The translations under genes were made by a program, and so were the position numbers. A DNA stretch of 64,000 nucleotides, taken from NCBI RefSeq assembly GCF_002305855.1, contig NZ_CP022163.1:5084292-5148291 (forward strand). The letters are read 5' to 3'. Of the stretch, positions 10,448-19,504 are shown piece by piece. The stretch is from Melittangium boletus DSM 14713 (GTDB taxonomy: Bacteria; Myxococcota; Myxococcia; Myxococcales; Myxococcaceae). The notes below the pieces were generated by a model. The model searched no databases and had not been told where the DNA came from. It worked only from the letters and a program-made list of their open reading frames with translations. The number at the start of each line of letters is the position of its first letter. Within the stretch, counting starts at the first letter, position 1.

Positions 10448-10606
10448 ATGGCATTCCTCATCGCCTTCGTTCTGTTCTTCCTGACGATCGTCCTCACCCT
10501 CGTCCTCGGGGGCATCAGCAAGATGGGTGACAGACGCGTGCAGCGGGAAGGGCGGGTCACCAAGGACCAGCGCCCGCCCTCTCCCGGTGACGTTCACGCC
10601 TACTGA
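10448..10606 (+). CDS. Small single-pass membrane protein, 52 residues
   Basis: The 52-residue product has one strongly hydrophobic segment at residues 2-22 (FLIAFVLFFLTIVLTLVLGG) followed by a basic, hydrophilic tail (GDRRVQREGRVTKDQRPP). It is therefore probably inserted in the inner membrane with a cytoplasmic tail. I do not recognise a family. The near-perfect ribosome-binding site supports translation. It ends exactly where the convergent FRG-domain gene ends: the two stop codons abut as TGATCA. Confidence 0.7.
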   Translation: MAFLIAFVLFFLTIVLTLVLGGISKMGDRRVQREGRVTKDQRPPSPGDVHAY

Positions 10607-11413
10607 TCACAGACCCTCGGGCGCTCCGGGCGGCCGGGGGTTGTAGTAGCGGCGCAGCCAGCGCGACAGCCCGTCCAGGCCCGGGAAGAGCACCCGCTCG
10701 GTGATGTTGGCCTGGTCGAGCTTGTCACGCACCTCGCGCTTGAGCCGTGCGGGGACGATGAGCCGGCGCACGCCCTTCTTCTGGTGCTGGAGGAACTCGT
10801 CCAGCCGCGACGAGGCGTCGTTCATCACCGAGAAGAGGGCGAACTGGTTGACGATGCGCTCGTCGAGCGAGGGCGGCTCGAAGAAGAGCACGAAGGAGCG
10901 GCGGGTGAGCTGGTTGAAGCTGCTCAACGTCGGCGTCACCTCGGCCAGCATCTCCGCGCTGAACACGTCCGCGCCCTCCTTCTGCAACTGGTTCTTGAGG
11001 GGACGGGGCAGCAGCCGGTTCGTCTCGCGGTAGTCCACGCACCACACCACGCCGTCCATGCCGTACAGCTCCGTGTTCTCCGTGAGGAAGTGCAGCGCCA
11101 CGTAGGGGCTGAACGTCCAGTCGAGCAGCCGCGTGGGCAGGCCGTGGTGCTGGGCGAGCGCGAGCCAGTCCCAGAGCGTGTCGCACGGATTGGACGTGCC
11201 GCGCGCGTACTTGCGGAAGGCGCGCAGCATGACGTGTTCCTGGCGCGAGTAGTCGCCGCCCCGCCGGTTGAGGCTCGTGGCCAGGTCGTGGCTCGCGTTG
11301 GGCGCACCTCGGAAGGCCAGCGTGGGCCGGAAGCGGTGCAGGCTCTCGTTCCACGAGCCCGCGAAGAGCAGTTCCTGCAACTCCACCCAGCTGCTCACTT
11401 GATGTTCGAGCAC
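10607..11413 (-). CDS. FRG-domain protein
   Basis: A 268-residue protein with the FRG signature: LAFRGAPNASHDLATSLNRR near the N-terminus, then LALAQHHGLPTRLLDWTFSPYVALHFLTEN. The FRG domain is a family of uncharacterised bacterial and phage-associated proteins; its biochemical activity is not established. The start is a GTG at 11413 preceded by AGGA at a good distance. It lies 13 bases downstream of the PIG-L gene on the same strand, so the two may be co-transcribed. Confidence 0.85.
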   Translation of the reverse strand: MLEHQVSSWVELQELLFAGSWNESLHRFRPTLAFRGAPNASHDLATSLNRRGGDYSRQEHVMLRAFRKYARGTSNPCDTLWDWLALAQHHGLPTRLLDWTFSPYVALHFLTENTELYGMDGVVWCVDYRETNRLLPRPLKNQLQKEGADVFSAEMLAEVTPTLSSFNQLTRRSFVLFFEPPSLDERIVNQFALFSVMNDASSRLDEFLQHQKKGVRRLIVPARLKREVRDKLDQANITERVLFPGLDGLSRWLRRYYNPRPPGAPEGL

Positions 11414-11426
11414 GGTGTCCTCGGCT

Positions 11427-12227
11427 TCAATGCCAGGGGGTGTCGATGAGCTTCAACTCCTCCAGTGCTTGCCGCGCCAGGCGCCGCCACGGGCTCGCCG
11501 TCATCCCCTCGCGGGGCTGCCGGGTGAAGTCGTAGCGCGGCGCGCGCCGGTAGCGCTCCTGTGCCCACGCGGAGAGAGGCGCTTCGCGCGAGTGGGCACA
11601 GGCGAGCATCCGCTGCTTGGCGGCGCGTTCCTCGTCGGTGAGGGCCACGGTGGCCACGGCTGGCGCGGAAGCCCCTCCCGCTGGAGACAGCATCTCCAGG
11701 AGCGAGGGGGCGGTGCGTCCCGCGCGGACCAGCAGCGCCACGGCCGAGTGCGAGATGAAGGCGGCGGCGTCATGGTCCGGGTGTCCTCCCTCGTAAGGGG
11801 GGACGACGAGCAGCGAGGGGCGCAGGGCCTTGATGAGGGCCATCAGGCACTCGGTGAGCGTGACGAGCTCCTGGGGCGCTTCCCCGGCCACCGCCCCCAG
11901 CGAGAGCAATTGGTCCGCGGACAGCCCCGCGAGCGCCAGGGCCGCGAAGGATTCCACCTCGCGCTGGCGTGCGTAGGCCTCGCGCGTGAGGCCCCGTGGG
12001 GCGGCGTCCCGGGGCGCTCCATCGGTGACGTGCACGACGTGGCAGCCCGGGCTCTGGCGCAAGAGCCACGAGGCCCCCTGCACCGCGTCGTCCGGGTGCG
12101 CCGCCACGAACAGCACCGAGCCGCGCAGCGCCTGCATGGGCACCAGGGGCCCGAGGACCTCGGCCACGGTGCGCCCCTCGCGGGGCGTGAGGCCTTCCAT
12201 CTGGATGTTCTCATCGGGCGGCCACAT
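11427..12227 (-). CDS. PIG-L family deacetylase-like protein
   Basis: A 266-residue protein with the PIG-L metal-site motifs AHPDD (residues about 42-46) and HPDHD. These ligate zinc in the N-acetylglucosaminyl-inositol/LmbE deacetylase family, which removes acetyl groups from GlcNAc-containing substrates. The substrate here is unknown. The ATG at 12227 is preferred over an in-frame GTG two codons upstream because AGGGGG lies 7 bases before the ATG but only 1 base before the GTG. No signal peptide is visible, so it should be cytoplasmic. Confidence 0.88.
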   Translation of the reverse strand: MWPPDENIQMEGLTPREGRTVAEVLGPLVPMQALRGSVLFVAAHPDDAVQGASWLLRQSPGCHVVHVTDGAPRDAAPRGLTREAYARQREVESFAALALAGLSADQLLSLGAVAGEAPQELVTLTECLMALIKALRPSLLVVPPYEGGHPDHDAAAFISHSAVALLVRAGRTAPSLLEMLSPAGGASAPAVATVALTDEERAAKQRMLACAHSREAPLSAWAQERYRRAPRYDFTRQPREGMTASPWRRLARQALEELKLIDTPWH

Positions 12228-12297
12228 GGTCACACCCCCTCGCTGGCTTCCTGTCCACCGACACCTCCCGTCCCGCTCCAGCTCTCTCGCCCACGTC

Positions 12298-13266
12298 TCA
12301 AGCCCAGCGCTTCAATCCACCCGGTTCCGGCATCATCGCGGGCAGAGGCGCCGCGCCCATGACTTCCTCCAGCAGCCGGCGCACCTGGGGCGCGAGCCGG
12401 ATGCGCGCCAGCCGCCAGCGCTGGAGCGGCCGCAACCGCGCCAGGGTGTGGGTCATCTCGCGCCGGGTCTGCGCGCGGGTGAAGGTGCGCGCGAAGCCCG
12501 AGGCCTCGAGCGAGAAGAAGGACAGCGCGTCCGCCTCGTTGAGCAGCGCGAGCTCCGCGTTGGGCTCCGAGCGCTCATGGTTGCGGATGAGCCAGCACAC
12601 GTGCTCGCGCTCGTGGGGCTCCATGCCCACCCGGGTCATCACCGTGTTGGCGAGGGCCGCGCCCCGCTCGGCGTGCGCGTCCTTGAAGGACTGGTAGTCG
12701 AGGGCGGGGTTTTCCACGCGGGTGCCCAGATCGGAGCGCGTGCGCTCCACGTCATGGAAGAGCGCCGCGGCCTGGAGCGCCAGGTTCGCCTCCGGCGCGA
12801 GCCTCAGCACCCACTGCCAGGTGTCCAGCGCGTGCCGGAAGTCCTCGCGGAAGAGCGGCTCGCTCAGGTCATGCAGGGCCCGCAGGTGCGCGAGCAGGGA
12901 GTCGAAGAGGGGACTCGCGGACGCGGCGTTGCGGCGGCCGATGAGCCCCTGGTAGCGCGTGAGGATCTCCAGCGCCGCGGTGGCGAGCGCCTGGCGGGGC
13001 GCGCCCGACAGGTGCAGGGTGAGCCCGTGCCCGCCCGCGGCCTGGACGGCGGCGCCGAAGACGCGCTCGTCCCAGCTCCAGGGGTCGAAGCCCGGGGCCC
13101 GCCACTCCTGGACGTCCAGATGCACCACGGCCGAGCCCTTGCCGGGTGGATGGGTGATTTGGGTGAGGGTTGGAAACTCCGCGGCCAGGAGGGCGAGCGC
13201 GCCCGGAGTGGGCCTCGGCCCCTCGCTTGCCTGGTTGGTTTCGGACAGCAGGAGCTGTCGGATCAT
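12298..13266 (-). CDS. HD-domain-like protein of unknown function
   Basis: A 322-residue cytoplasmic protein. The middle contains ALFHDVERTRSD, then a histidine-bearing helix KDAHAERGAALAN and CWLIRNHE. The order H...HD...H...H resembles an HD metal-dependent phosphohydrolase fold. The substrate is unknown and the assignment is tentative. The ATG at 13266 was preferred over a more upstream frame opening because GGGAGGGACA lies just before it. Confidence 0.6.
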   Translation of the reverse strand: MIRQLLLSETNQASEGPRPTPGALALLAAEFPTLTQITHPPGKGSAVVHLDVQEWRAPGFDPWSWDERVFGAAVQAAGGHGLTLHLSGAPRQALATAALEILTRYQGLIGRRNAASASPLFDSLLAHLRALHDLSEPLFREDFRHALDTWQWVLRLAPEANLALQAAALFHDVERTRSDLGTRVENPALDYQSFKDAHAERGAALANTVMTRVGMEPHEREHVCWLIRNHERSEPNAELALLNEADALSFFSLEASGFARTFTRAQTRREMTHTLARLRPLQRWRLARIRLAPQVRRLLEEVMGAAPLPAMMPEPGGLKRWA

Positions 13267-13463
13267 GGTGTGTCCCTCCCCCCTCGTATGGCGATGCCAA
13301 GGTGCGGTGGTGCGTCTGGAAAGGCCAGGGCCCGGACGCGGTGTGTGGGCTCGGACGTCGGGCGGGAGGCATTTCACGGCGCTGGGACCGGCCCGGCCCG
13401 CCCGGAGCCGTGCGCTGGTGCACATCCGGGCGGATTGGGCCGGGGGACGTCTGGACTCGACTT

Positions 13464-13706
13464 CTACGGACGGCCGTTGTCCGAGGGTTGATCAAAGGCG
13501 AACCGATCAGCCCGGGGCGCGGCATCCTCGTGGAACAGGGGACACTTCTGGCAGGTAAAGCCCTCCCAATCCGCGCGGACGGCCATGTCGATGCAGCGCC
13601 CATAGGAGCGGCAGTTGACGTTGCGGTAGTCCTCGACGCGGCAGTGCTCCGCCCACATGGGCAGGCGCAGCTCGGTGGGATTGGGCTTGGGTGGCGGACA
13701 GGCCAT
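13464..13706 (-). CDS. Small cysteine-rich protein, 80 residues
   Basis: Eighty residues with six cysteines: C3, C22, C32, C37 and a CQKC pair at 52/55. The spacing (HCRVED, NCRSYGRC, TCQKCPLF) suggests a small metal-binding or Fe-S fold. No signal peptide is seen. A GAGAGGAG stretch about 10 bases before the ATG supports the start. I do not recognise the family. It is divergent from the repeat lipoprotein gene at 13863. Confidence 0.65.
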   Translation of the reverse strand: MACPPPKPNPTELRLPMWAEHCRVEDYRNVNCRSYGRCIDMAVRADWEGFTCQKCPLFHEDAAPRADRFAFDQPSDNGRP

Positions 13707-13862
13707 GTCGCTGGTTCTCCTCTCTTTAGAGATCTTCCCCCCTCGGGGATGGAGTGCATACGCACCGCGCCCCGGTGACATTCCCGAGTGAAAACCGGGG
13801 GATGGAGCCACTCGGCGTCTCCTGTCGACCCCATGCCCAGGCGGCACGGAGAGCGGGCGGGC

Positions 13863-15719
13863 ATGGATTGTGTGCTTCATCCCACGCGGGCTTTCCCCGA
13901 AGATGCCTGGGTGCGTTCTCACTCCGACTCCGCCTCGTCCGCCCCCGCCCGTCGATGGGGGATGCTCGCCCTGTCGCTGTTCGCCCTGCTCGCCGCGGTG
14001 GGGTGCACGACCTTCGCCCGTGCCGTGAAGGAAGGAGACTCCTTCACCACCCAGCGCCAGTGGGCCCAGGCGGAGGCCGCCTACCAGCGCGCCCTCGCCG
14101 CGGAGCCCGGGGACTCGGAGGTGAAGGTGAAGCTGCGCGACATGCGCCGGGCGTGGAGCGCCGAGGTGCTCCAGGCCGCCGAGGCCAAGCGCGCCCAGGG
14201 GGACCTGGCCGGGGCCACGCCGCTGCTCGTGCGCGCGCTCGAGCTGGACGGGGACAACGCCGAGGCGAGGACGGCGCTCGAGCAGACGTTGGAGGCGCGG
14301 GTGGCGGTGGCCCAGAAGGCGCTCAAGGAAGACAAGCTGCAGGAGGCCCGGGCGGAGTTCGACGCGGTGCTGGCGGTGGATGCCCAGCACGGCGCGGCGC
14401 TCAAGGGCGTGAAGGCGGTGCGCACGGCGTTCGCGCGCCGGTGGTTCACCAACGCCACGCGGCTGGAGGAGGAGGGCAAGCTGGGCAACGCGCTGATGTC
14501 GTACGTCCGCGCCGACCAGGAGTTGGTGGGCGCCACGCCCGCCCGGGAGCGCGCCGAGGCCGTGCGCCGCAAGCTCCAGGACGAGGTCGCCTTCATGGTG
14601 GTGACCTCGCCCGCGGAGGACAAGGCCAACGCGCCGGACGTGCTGCAGCGGCTGTCGCCAGGCCGGCTCGCGGCCATGCTGCCGCAGGAGGTGCCCATCC
14701 GCGTCATCACCACCGAGGCGCCCAAGGACCATGAGGGCGTGCGCGTGGGGCTGGCGTTGGAGCGGGTGCTGCCGGTGAAGTCGGTGGAGCAGGCCCAGAA
14801 GTCCACGCGCTACGTGGTGACGAACAAGGCGGTGCCCAATCCGCGCCGCTTGGAGCTGGAGACGGCGCTGCTCACCCAGGAGCGCAAGCTCGAGGAGGTG
14901 GAGCGCCGGCTGGGCGGCGTGCTGCGCGAGTACCTGCGCCGGCAGGACGAGCTGGTGCAGGCGCGCGAGGTGGCCGGCCGCTGCCGGGACCGCGAGCGCA
15001 AGGCGTGCCTCACCGCCCTGTCCGAGTGCAACGCCGCCATCGGCCGGGGCAAGCCGGGGGAGATTCCCAAGGAGTGTGACCCCTCGCGCTGCAATGCCCA
15101 GTGCATGCAGGAAGAGGACTCCTACGCGCGGCGCTCCCAGGGCGCCTTGGAGCTGGAGCGCAAGCTCGAGGGGGCGCAGGAGGCCGCCGAGCTCCAGCGG
15201 CGCGAGGTGCAGCGCGGCCGGGATTCCTGGTACCGCGAGCCCCTGACGGTGGAGGAGCCCGTCTACGCCGACTACCCCTACGACGTGGAGCTGCACCGGT
15301 TGTCCCTGACGGCCACCGTCACCGAGCGCCTGGTGGACCTGTCCAAGGACGCCGCGGCGGGCTCGCCGCACACCGGCGACTACGTGGCCATGCACGAGGA
15401 CTCGTCCAACAAGGCCTATGACAAGGTGGGGGTGCTGGCGGATCCCGTGCAGCTGCGCAGCGAGGCGGAGCTGCGCGTGGAGTCGGGTGACAAGGCCATG
15501 GAGTCCATCGCCTCGCGCGTGATGGAGCGCTTCGACGTCTACCGCCAGCGGCGGGTGGAGGACGCGCGCCGGGGCATGGTGCGCCCAAGCGCCGAGGACG
15601 TGGTGGAGACGGCCGTGCGCGCGCTCCTGCTCACCGCGGATGCCCCTCCCCAGGACATCCTCCTGCCGCTCGCGCGCGCGCGCGGTCTGGACAATCCCCA
15701 GGCCCTCTTCGGTCAGTGA
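13863..15719 (+). CDS. Repeat-containing lipoprotein with TPR-like and coiled-coil regions
   Basis: About 618 residues. A hydrophobic segment (LALSLFALLAAVGC) ends in a Cys that fits a lipobox, so it is probably anchored to a membrane facing the periplasm. Residues after it (QRQWAQAEAAYQRALAAEPG, LAGATPLLVRALELDGDN, KLQEARAEFDAVLAVD) are TPR-like helical repeats. A long charged coiled coil with several cysteines follows (CRDRERKACLTALSECN). The start is uncertain: ATG 13863, GTG 13911 and ATG 13962 are all in frame. Its stop overlaps the end of the convergent gene by 7 bases. Function unknown. Confidence 0.8.
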   Translation: MDCVLHPTRAFPEDAWVRSHSDSASSAPARRWGMLALSLFALLAAVGCTTFARAVKEGDSFTTQRQWAQAEAAYQRALAAEPGDSEVKVKLRDMRRAWSAEVLQAAEAKRAQGDLAGATPLLVRALELDGDNAEARTALEQTLEARVAVAQKALKEDKLQEARAEFDAVLAVDAQHGAALKGVKAVRTAFARRWFTNATRLEEEGKLGNALMSYVRADQELVGATPARERAEAVRRKLQDEVAFMVVTSPAEDKANAPDVLQRLSPGRLAAMLPQEVPIRVITTEAPKDHEGVRVGLALERVLPVKSVEQAQKSTRYVVTNKAVPNPRRLELETALLTQERKLEEVERRLGGVLREYLRRQDELVQAREVAGRCRDRERKACLTALSECNAAIGRGKPGEIPKECDPSRCNAQCMQEEDSYARRSQGALELERKLEGAQEAAELQRREVQRGRDSWYREPLTVEEPVYADYPYDVELHRLSLTATVTERLVDLSKDAAAGSPHTGDYVAMHEDSSNKAYDKVGVLADPVQLRSEAELRVESGDKAMESIASRVMERFDVYRQRRVEDARRGMVRPSAEDVVETAVRALLLTADAPPQDILLPLARARGLDNPQALFGQ

Positions 15720-16474
15720 GGAGGGCGGTGAGGGGCGGCCGGGGGTTGACTCCATAGCGCCGCCTCGGCGGATTGCAGACAGTCCTCGAGGAAGCGCAGG
15801 TGGATGTTGATCATCTCGGTTCCCAGCTCCGCGAGCACCTGGGCGTTCTCCGGCATCGTGCGCAGCAGCTCCTCCATCATCCGCGCCTGGGTGATGGCGC
15901 GCCCGGTGGCCGGCTGGGAGTTCTCCTTGAGGTAGGTGAGGCCGTCGATCGTCTCCCGGCCGAGCCCCCGCGCCACGTGGGCCAGCAGCACCGGCCCCAC
16001 CGTCTGGATGAAATGGCCGACCTCGTACGCGAGCGCGATCTGCGCTCCCGGCGGCTCTCCCGTCAGCGTGTCCTCGACGAGGAGCCGCCAGTCGCGCATC
16101 GCGTCGGTGGGAAACTGCGCGAGCAGCCGCTCCGAATGCAGCGGACCGGAACGGCGCAGGTTCCAGCGGCGCACCAGCAGGCGCAGGTCATCGGTCAGCA
16201 TCACGTGCTGTTGGGCCTCCTGGCGCGCCTGGGCGAGCAGGCCCTTGCCGAGCGAGTCCAGGCCCTGCATGAGGCAGCGCTGGCCCTCGCGGCGCACCCA
16301 GCTCTCGAGCGGCTCGGTCATGTACACACCGAGCGCGTGATACTGGATGAAGAAGCGCTCCAGCACGTGCGGCTCGAGCGTGGCGTCGCCCAGCCGGCGT
16401 ATCACCCCATCGGTCGAGAGGCGCGCGCGCGCGGGCAGGATGTAGGGCTCGTACAACTCCTTGAGCAGACTCAT
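15713..16474 (-). CDS. Haem-oxygenase-fold-like protein (TenA/PqqC or iron-containing oxidase type), tentative
   Basis: A 253-residue all-helical protein. Histidines and acidic residues lie in helical contexts (FFIQYHALGVYMTEPLESW, EAQQHVMLTDDLRLL, AYEVGHFIQTVGPVLLAH, EMINIHLRFLED) in a manner seen in haem-oxygenase-fold proteins, including di-iron oxidases. No exact family signature is readable, so the function is not assigned. AGGA lies 7 bases before the ATG. It sits 43 bases downstream of the PilZ gene on the same strand, so both may be one transcript. Confidence 0.6.
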   Translation of the reverse strand: MSLLKELYEPYILPARARLSTDGVIRRLGDATLEPHVLERFFIQYHALGVYMTEPLESWVRREGQRCLMQGLDSLGKGLLAQARQEAQQHVMLTDDLRLLVRRWNLRRSGPLHSERLLAQFPTDAMRDWRLLVEDTLTGEPPGAQIALAYEVGHFIQTVGPVLLAHVARGLGRETIDGLTYLKENSQPATGRAITQARMMEELLRTMPENAQVLAELGTEMINIHLRFLEDCLQSAEAALWSQPPAAPHRPPH

Positions 16475-16517
16475 GGGGTTCCTCTTGAGTGCGGGCGGGA
16501 AAACCAGGCAATGTCGT

Positions 16518-18620
16518 TCAGGCGTCGGGAGCCGCGGGCGGCAGGCGGCCCACGGTCGCCTCGCTCACGTACTCCAGGAACTCGGGCAGCATTCGCGCGG
16601 ACAGCAACCACAGGCAGGGGCGCGTGCCGGGGACCTCGTGCAGGCGGGTCCCGGCGAGCGGCGCCTCGTCCTCCTCCCGCTCGGACACGAGGGTGAACGA
16701 GGCGCGGCCGCGCGCGGCGTACCAGGCCCGCGCCGCGTCCAGCAGCGTGACGAAGGTGTCCTCCCCGCCAGGGGCGAGTGGGAAGAGGCGCGCGGTGTCC
16801 AGCAGGCCGAAGAGGTTCGTGCCCTCCTGGGCCAGCTCCACCACGATGGCGGCCACCGCCAGGCCCTCGTGGCGTGCCACCAGCACCTGGCGCTCGCGCT
16901 CCATGCCCGCCGCGCGCCATGCCTCGGCGGTGCCCCGGAGCTCCAGCCGCTCGGGCGCCAGGTCCAGCGCGTCCACATAGGCGGCGGGCCGGGTGCGGGC
17001 GATCTCCTCGGCCACGCGCACGCGCTCCTCGGCGTCGGCCGGGCCCCACGCGAAGCCGTTCCCGCGCTGTCCGCTCGGCTCGTCGCAGTGCACCTGCCGC
17101 ATGCGCACGGGCATCACCAGCGCCTCGCCGGAGCCCTCGCACGCGCGCGCGTACGTCAGGTGCAGGCGCTCGAGCAGGGGGTTGTTCGCGTCGGCGTAGG
17201 CGAGCAGCCAGCGGAAGTCGGCATCGCTCTGGGCGTGCTCCAGCGTGCGCACGTGCAGGTCGCGTAGGATTTGTCCGGGGGGCACGTCCCCGGGAGGCCT
17301 GCCGGGGCGCTTGGCGAGCTGGTGGATGAGCCAGGCGTGGCGGTAGGCGCGCACGGAGGACAGCGTGCCCTCCACGCCCCGCTCCGAGGGCCACACCGTC
17401 TGGCAGAAGAGCTGGGGCACCTGGGCGGCGCGGCGGCTCGTGTCGAGGAAGAGGGCGCGCTGGGACTCGACGCGCTCCGCGTCCTGGCCCGCGAGGTTGA
17501 AGTAGCCCGAGTCGGCGAGCAGCTCCCACAACGGCTCCAGCCACTCCTCGCCGCCGCGCGTGTTCGGACACAGGCAATGCGAGACGAGCCGGACCCAGCG
17601 CGTCTCGTCCTCGGGGGACAGGGGCGTCACCTGCAGGCCGAGCATCCGCCGCCCGTCCGCGCACGTCTCCCCCACGTAGCGCACCTCGCCGCGCAGCCAC
17701 ACGGACTCGCCCTCCGCGTCCCGCAGCTCCAGGGGCCGCAGGATGAGGCCCGGGAAGACGAGCTCGTCCGGGGCGCCGCGCAGGGACAGGCCGGTGAAGG
17801 ACACGTCGAGCACGTCGCACGCGCGCGCCCCCAGCTCCTTCCACAGCGGGTGGTGGAAATGCACCTGGAGGCCCGGGGGCGCGGGCACTCGCCGCTGCGA
17901 GCGGTGGCGCACCCGCCACAGTTGCCGCGGAATGGGCGTCACCAGCCGGTTGCCCCGCACCTGCCGCGCGGGCACGCGCAGCCGGTAGGCGGAGTTGTAG
18001 CCCACCACCTCGATGTCATGGGGCGCCGGGCCCCAGTTCGCGTCCGGCTCCTCCAGGCGCCAGTGAAGCTGCGAGGCCTCCACGTCGAAATACTCCAGCG
18101 ACACGCGCATCGTCCGGCCGAGCTGCCGCAAGAGGCCCTGGTGCTTCATCACGCACACGGCCTTGAGGATGGAGCGGATGCGCTCGGGGTCGACGAGCGC
18201 CTCCTCGATGGGGCGCGGCGACACGGCGGGCAGGGCGCGTCCCTCGCGCGCGGCCACGTCCAGCACGGAGAGGATCTGCCGGCCCTGCTCCAGCGTCACG
18301 TCCACGAACTGGATGCCGAAGGGCGCGTTCTGGTGGCGCGGATCGCTCCAGAAGATTTCCCCGCGCAGCGGCCCGATGGTGCGGCCGTTGTCGTCGAGGA
18401 GTATCTGCAACGGACGCTCGCGCGGGGGCAGCTCGGTGCCCGGCTCCGCCAGGGCCCAGACCGCCGTGGGGCTCAGCCGCGTCACCCGGCTGCTGCTGAT
18501 GCCCGGCTGGGACAGGATGAGGTTGATGCCTTGCTCGGGCCGTTGAGCGTGCAGCGAATAGCCCGAATAGGTTCCGGCCGCGAGAGCCGTTCCCGTCGCA
18601 GTCTCCTGGTGTTCACGCAT
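16518..18620 (-). CDS. PilZ-domain protein with a GNAT-like C-terminal region
   Basis: A 700-residue cytoplasmic protein. A complete PilZ motif is present: R240-S-Q-R-R244 followed by D272-V-S-F-T-G277, the RxxxR and (D/N)xSxxG residues that bind cyclic di-GMP. Residues 1-130 look like a second, degenerate PilZ module (GIQFVDVTLEQGRQI). Residues about 400-690 contain an acyltransferase-like region (VLVARHEGLAVAAIVVELAQEG) resembling a GNAT fold, but I see no textbook acetyl-CoA loop. A role as a cyclic di-GMP-controlled effector is an inference. AGGA before ATG 18620 supports the start. Confidence 0.8.
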   Translation of the reverse strand: MREHQETATGTALAAGTYSGYSLHAQRPEQGINLILSQPGISSSRVTRLSPTAVWALAEPGTELPPRERPLQILLDDNGRTIGPLRGEIFWSDPRHQNAPFGIQFVDVTLEQGRQILSVLDVAAREGRALPAVSPRPIEEALVDPERIRSILKAVCVMKHQGLLRQLGRTMRVSLEYFDVEASQLHWRLEEPDANWGPAPHDIEVVGYNSAYRLRVPARQVRGNRLVTPIPRQLWRVRHRSQRRVPAPPGLQVHFHHPLWKELGARACDVLDVSFTGLSLRGAPDELVFPGLILRPLELRDAEGESVWLRGEVRYVGETCADGRRMLGLQVTPLSPEDETRWVRLVSHCLCPNTRGGEEWLEPLWELLADSGYFNLAGQDAERVESQRALFLDTSRRAAQVPQLFCQTVWPSERGVEGTLSSVRAYRHAWLIHQLAKRPGRPPGDVPPGQILRDLHVRTLEHAQSDADFRWLLAYADANNPLLERLHLTYARACEGSGEALVMPVRMRQVHCDEPSGQRGNGFAWGPADAEERVRVAEEIARTRPAAYVDALDLAPERLELRGTAEAWRAAGMERERQVLVARHEGLAVAAIVVELAQEGTNLFGLLDTARLFPLAPGGEDTFVTLLDAARAWYAARGRASFTLVSEREEDEAPLAGTRLHEVPGTRPCLWLLSARMLPEFLEYVSEATVGRLPPAAPDA

Positions 18621-19176
18621 GGCGTTTCCTCTCGCAACGGGATGGCGCGGTTCCGCTCGCACCCTGGCTCCGGTGACGCGCTCTTCACCGGAGACTCAAT
18701 CCCTCGCACACCAAGAGAGCGCCCCCAGCCCCCATCCGTCAAGGCTTCACCCGCCATTCATTGCTCATGGTGTGGCCATGCCCCGTGACGGTGGAAAAGT
18801 GCATCCCCCTCGGCGAGGACCCCGGAAGGAGCCTATTTCCCCGCGAGAGCGGCTCCTGGGAGGAGCCGTGCAAACAAAGACTTGCGGGAGGCGGGCAGGG
18901 GGTTGTCAGGCTTTTACCGGGCTGACAGGTCTACGGCGGCACTCCGCTTGTCACTCTTTCCTGGTGAAACACTCGCCATGCCGTGAGAGGGATTGCTGGG
19001 ATTGAAGGCTTTACACGGACGGGGACACGACGGGGCCCGCCGGGGTGGGGGCGGACGGCGGACAATTTCCGGGCGGAAGTGTGGGCCAGTCGACACCCGG
19101 GGTGTCTGGCGTGGGGGCAGAAGGCCGTGGCGGTCCGCGCCAGGAACGGCGAGGCTCCGGGGACGGAGGGCTTTCC
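18621..19176. other. Intergenic region between divergent PilZ and TerB-like genes
   Basis: This 556-base stretch has no convincing gene. It should hold promoters in both directions. The only structure I see is a GGAGCC / GGCTCC / GGAGCC alternation at 18828, 18851 and 18862 that can form one of two hairpins, and an AT-richer patch around 18905-18960. No clear -35/-10 pair stands out. Confidence 0.5.
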
Positions 19177-19503
19177 ATGGCCAGACCCAGCGAGGACGAT
19201 CTCTTCAACGTCGAAGTGCTCAAGGTGATGTTGCAGCTCGCGCAGAGCGACCAGCGGGTGGATCCGCGCGAGGCGGGGGTCATCCTGGGCGCGGCGCGCA
19301 GCTGGGGCGTTCCGGAGCCGGAGCTGGCCGCCCTCAAGAAGTCCCTGGAGGCGGGGGCTCCTCCGCCCGCGCCGGACCTGGCGCTGCTGAAGGGCCGCTC
19401 GGACGAGGTCTTCGAGGCGGTCCAGGCGCTCATCGCCAGTGACGGAGAGCTGCGTGCCGAGGAGCGGGAGATGCTCGAGGAACTGCGCCTCATCCTCGGC
19501 TAG
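19177..19503 (+). CDS. TerB-like small acidic helical protein
   Basis: A 108-residue protein resembling the TerB fold, which occurs as a single domain in many uncharacterised bacterial proteins. Two similar helical halves are visible: LKVMLQLAQSDQRVDPREAGVI and VQALIASDGELRAEEREMLEEL, each with the acidic D/E-R motif after a helix. The ATG at 19177 has GGAGGG 8 bases upstream and was preferred over an earlier in-frame start whose extra residues are Gly/Arg-rich low-complexity. Function unknown. Confidence 0.75.
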   Translation: MARPSEDDLFNVEVLKVMLQLAQSDQRVDPREAGVILGAARSWGVPEPELAALKKSLEAGAPPPAPDLALLKGRSDEVFEAVQALIASDGELRAEEREMLEELRLILG

Positions 19504-19504
19504 T

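Noticed and set aside
13708..15755. Long minus-strand extension upstream of the Cys-rich protein
   Set aside because: It runs antisense through the lipoprotein gene; a clear Shine-Dalgarno marks the ATG at 13706 and the extra part is low-complexity.
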